Assembly: GCF_001690985.1 (NCBI RefSeq)
Contig: NZ_MAJS01000079.1
Location: forward strand, 310,001 to 374,000
Length of the DNA: 64,000 bases
DNA from: Aliivibrio sp. 1S175
GTDB lineage: Bacteria > Pseudomonadota > Gammaproteobacteria > Enterobacterales > Vibrionaceae
Direction of reading: 5' to 3'
The notes under the pieces were generated by a model. The model was not told where the DNA came from. It did no database searches and worked only from the letters and a program-made list of their open reading frames with translations. This document shows, one piece after another, positions 63,812-64,000 of this stretch (the first letter of the stretch is position 1; each line of letters opens with the position of its first letter). The translations under genes were made by a program, and so were the position numbers.

Positions 63812-64000
63812 ATGCCTCAGGTTAGCCGATCTGCATTAGTGCCGTTTAGCGCAAAGCAAATGTACGATTTAGTCAATGATGTTACTTCTTACCCTCAGTT
63901 TTTGCCAGGGTGCTCAGGTTCCAAGATTATAGAGCAAACGGAAAACGTAATGGTAGCATCTGTGGATGTTGCAAAAGCCGGCATAAAAAAGACATTTATA
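63812..64000 (+). CDS. ratA: RatA-family START-like protein (5' part only)
   Basis: The first 63 codons of a RatA (YfjG)-like protein run off the right end of the window. The sequence VSRSALVPFSAKQMYDLVNDV and YPQFLPGCSGS match the family start, a Coq10/START-like fold. In E. coli this gene was reported as a toxin blocking 70S association, and relatives are tied to ubiquinone function. AAAGGAT precedes the ATG. It is divergent from smpB, as in most gammaproteobacteria. Confidence 0.9.
   Translation, partial: MPQVSRSALVPFSAKQMYDLVNDVTSYPQFLPGCSGSKIIEQTENVMVASVDVAKAGIKKTFI

Overview
The window reads as a chromosomal segment of a Vibrionaceae bacterium, most probably Aliivibrio (A. fischeri or a close relative). 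The evidence is low GC, vibrio-like protein sequences, the gene order lepA-lepB-rnc-era-recO-pdxJ-acpS and relA-mazG-pyrG-eno-ftsB-ispD-ispF-truD-surE-pcm-nlpD-rpoS, and an orphan polar-type flagellin. I see no prophage, insertion sequence, CRISPR array, rRNA or tRNA. The one structural RNA gene is tmRNA near the right end.

Layout. 0-4.2 kb: a small hypothetical gene, a hairpin-rich stretch that may be a small RNA, ygfZ, sdhE-ygfX and nadB. 4.3-16.6 kb: the envelope-stress operon rpoE-rseABC behind an autoregulatory-type sigma-E promoter, then lepA, lepB, rnc, era, recO, pdxJ, acpS and the sensor kinase barA. 16.7-32 kb: rlmD, relA, a flagellin gene with its own sigma-28 promoter, and the mazG-to-rpoS run. 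32-35.7 kb (minus strand): ynjF, ynjD and ynjC homologues without a binding protein, and a membrane protein. 36-45.7 kb: nupC behind a small upstream ORF, a DcuB-type carrier, metA, a cupin, a YedE/YeeE pair, cadC and a sodium/alanine symporter. 46-51 kb: cadB-cadA-pdxY, an acid-response lysine decarboxylase system with a PLP-salvage kinase beside it. 51-54.2 kb: a secreted lipase with an overlapping beta-rich partner, then a minimal MgtE preceded by a short Glu-Pro-Pro leader ORF. 54.4-61.8 kb: a SigZ-type sigma factor and the run gshA - two ABC exporter half-transporters - eukaryotic-type glutathione synthetase. 61.8-64 kb: a DUF3332 lipoprotein, ssrA, smpB and the start of ratA.

The most unusual unit is 55.07-61.77 kb. 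It puts both steps of glutathione synthesis around a heterodimeric ABC exporter, and the second enzyme belongs to the eukaryotic glutathione synthetase family, not the bacterial GshB family. This suggests coupled synthesis and export of glutathione or gamma-glutamyl-cysteine. Other leads are the Glu-Pro-Pro leader before the Mg transporter, the small ORF coupled to nupC, the hairpin array downstream of ygfZ, and the ynj transporter lacking its binding protein. All calls come from reading the sequence; no database search was possible.
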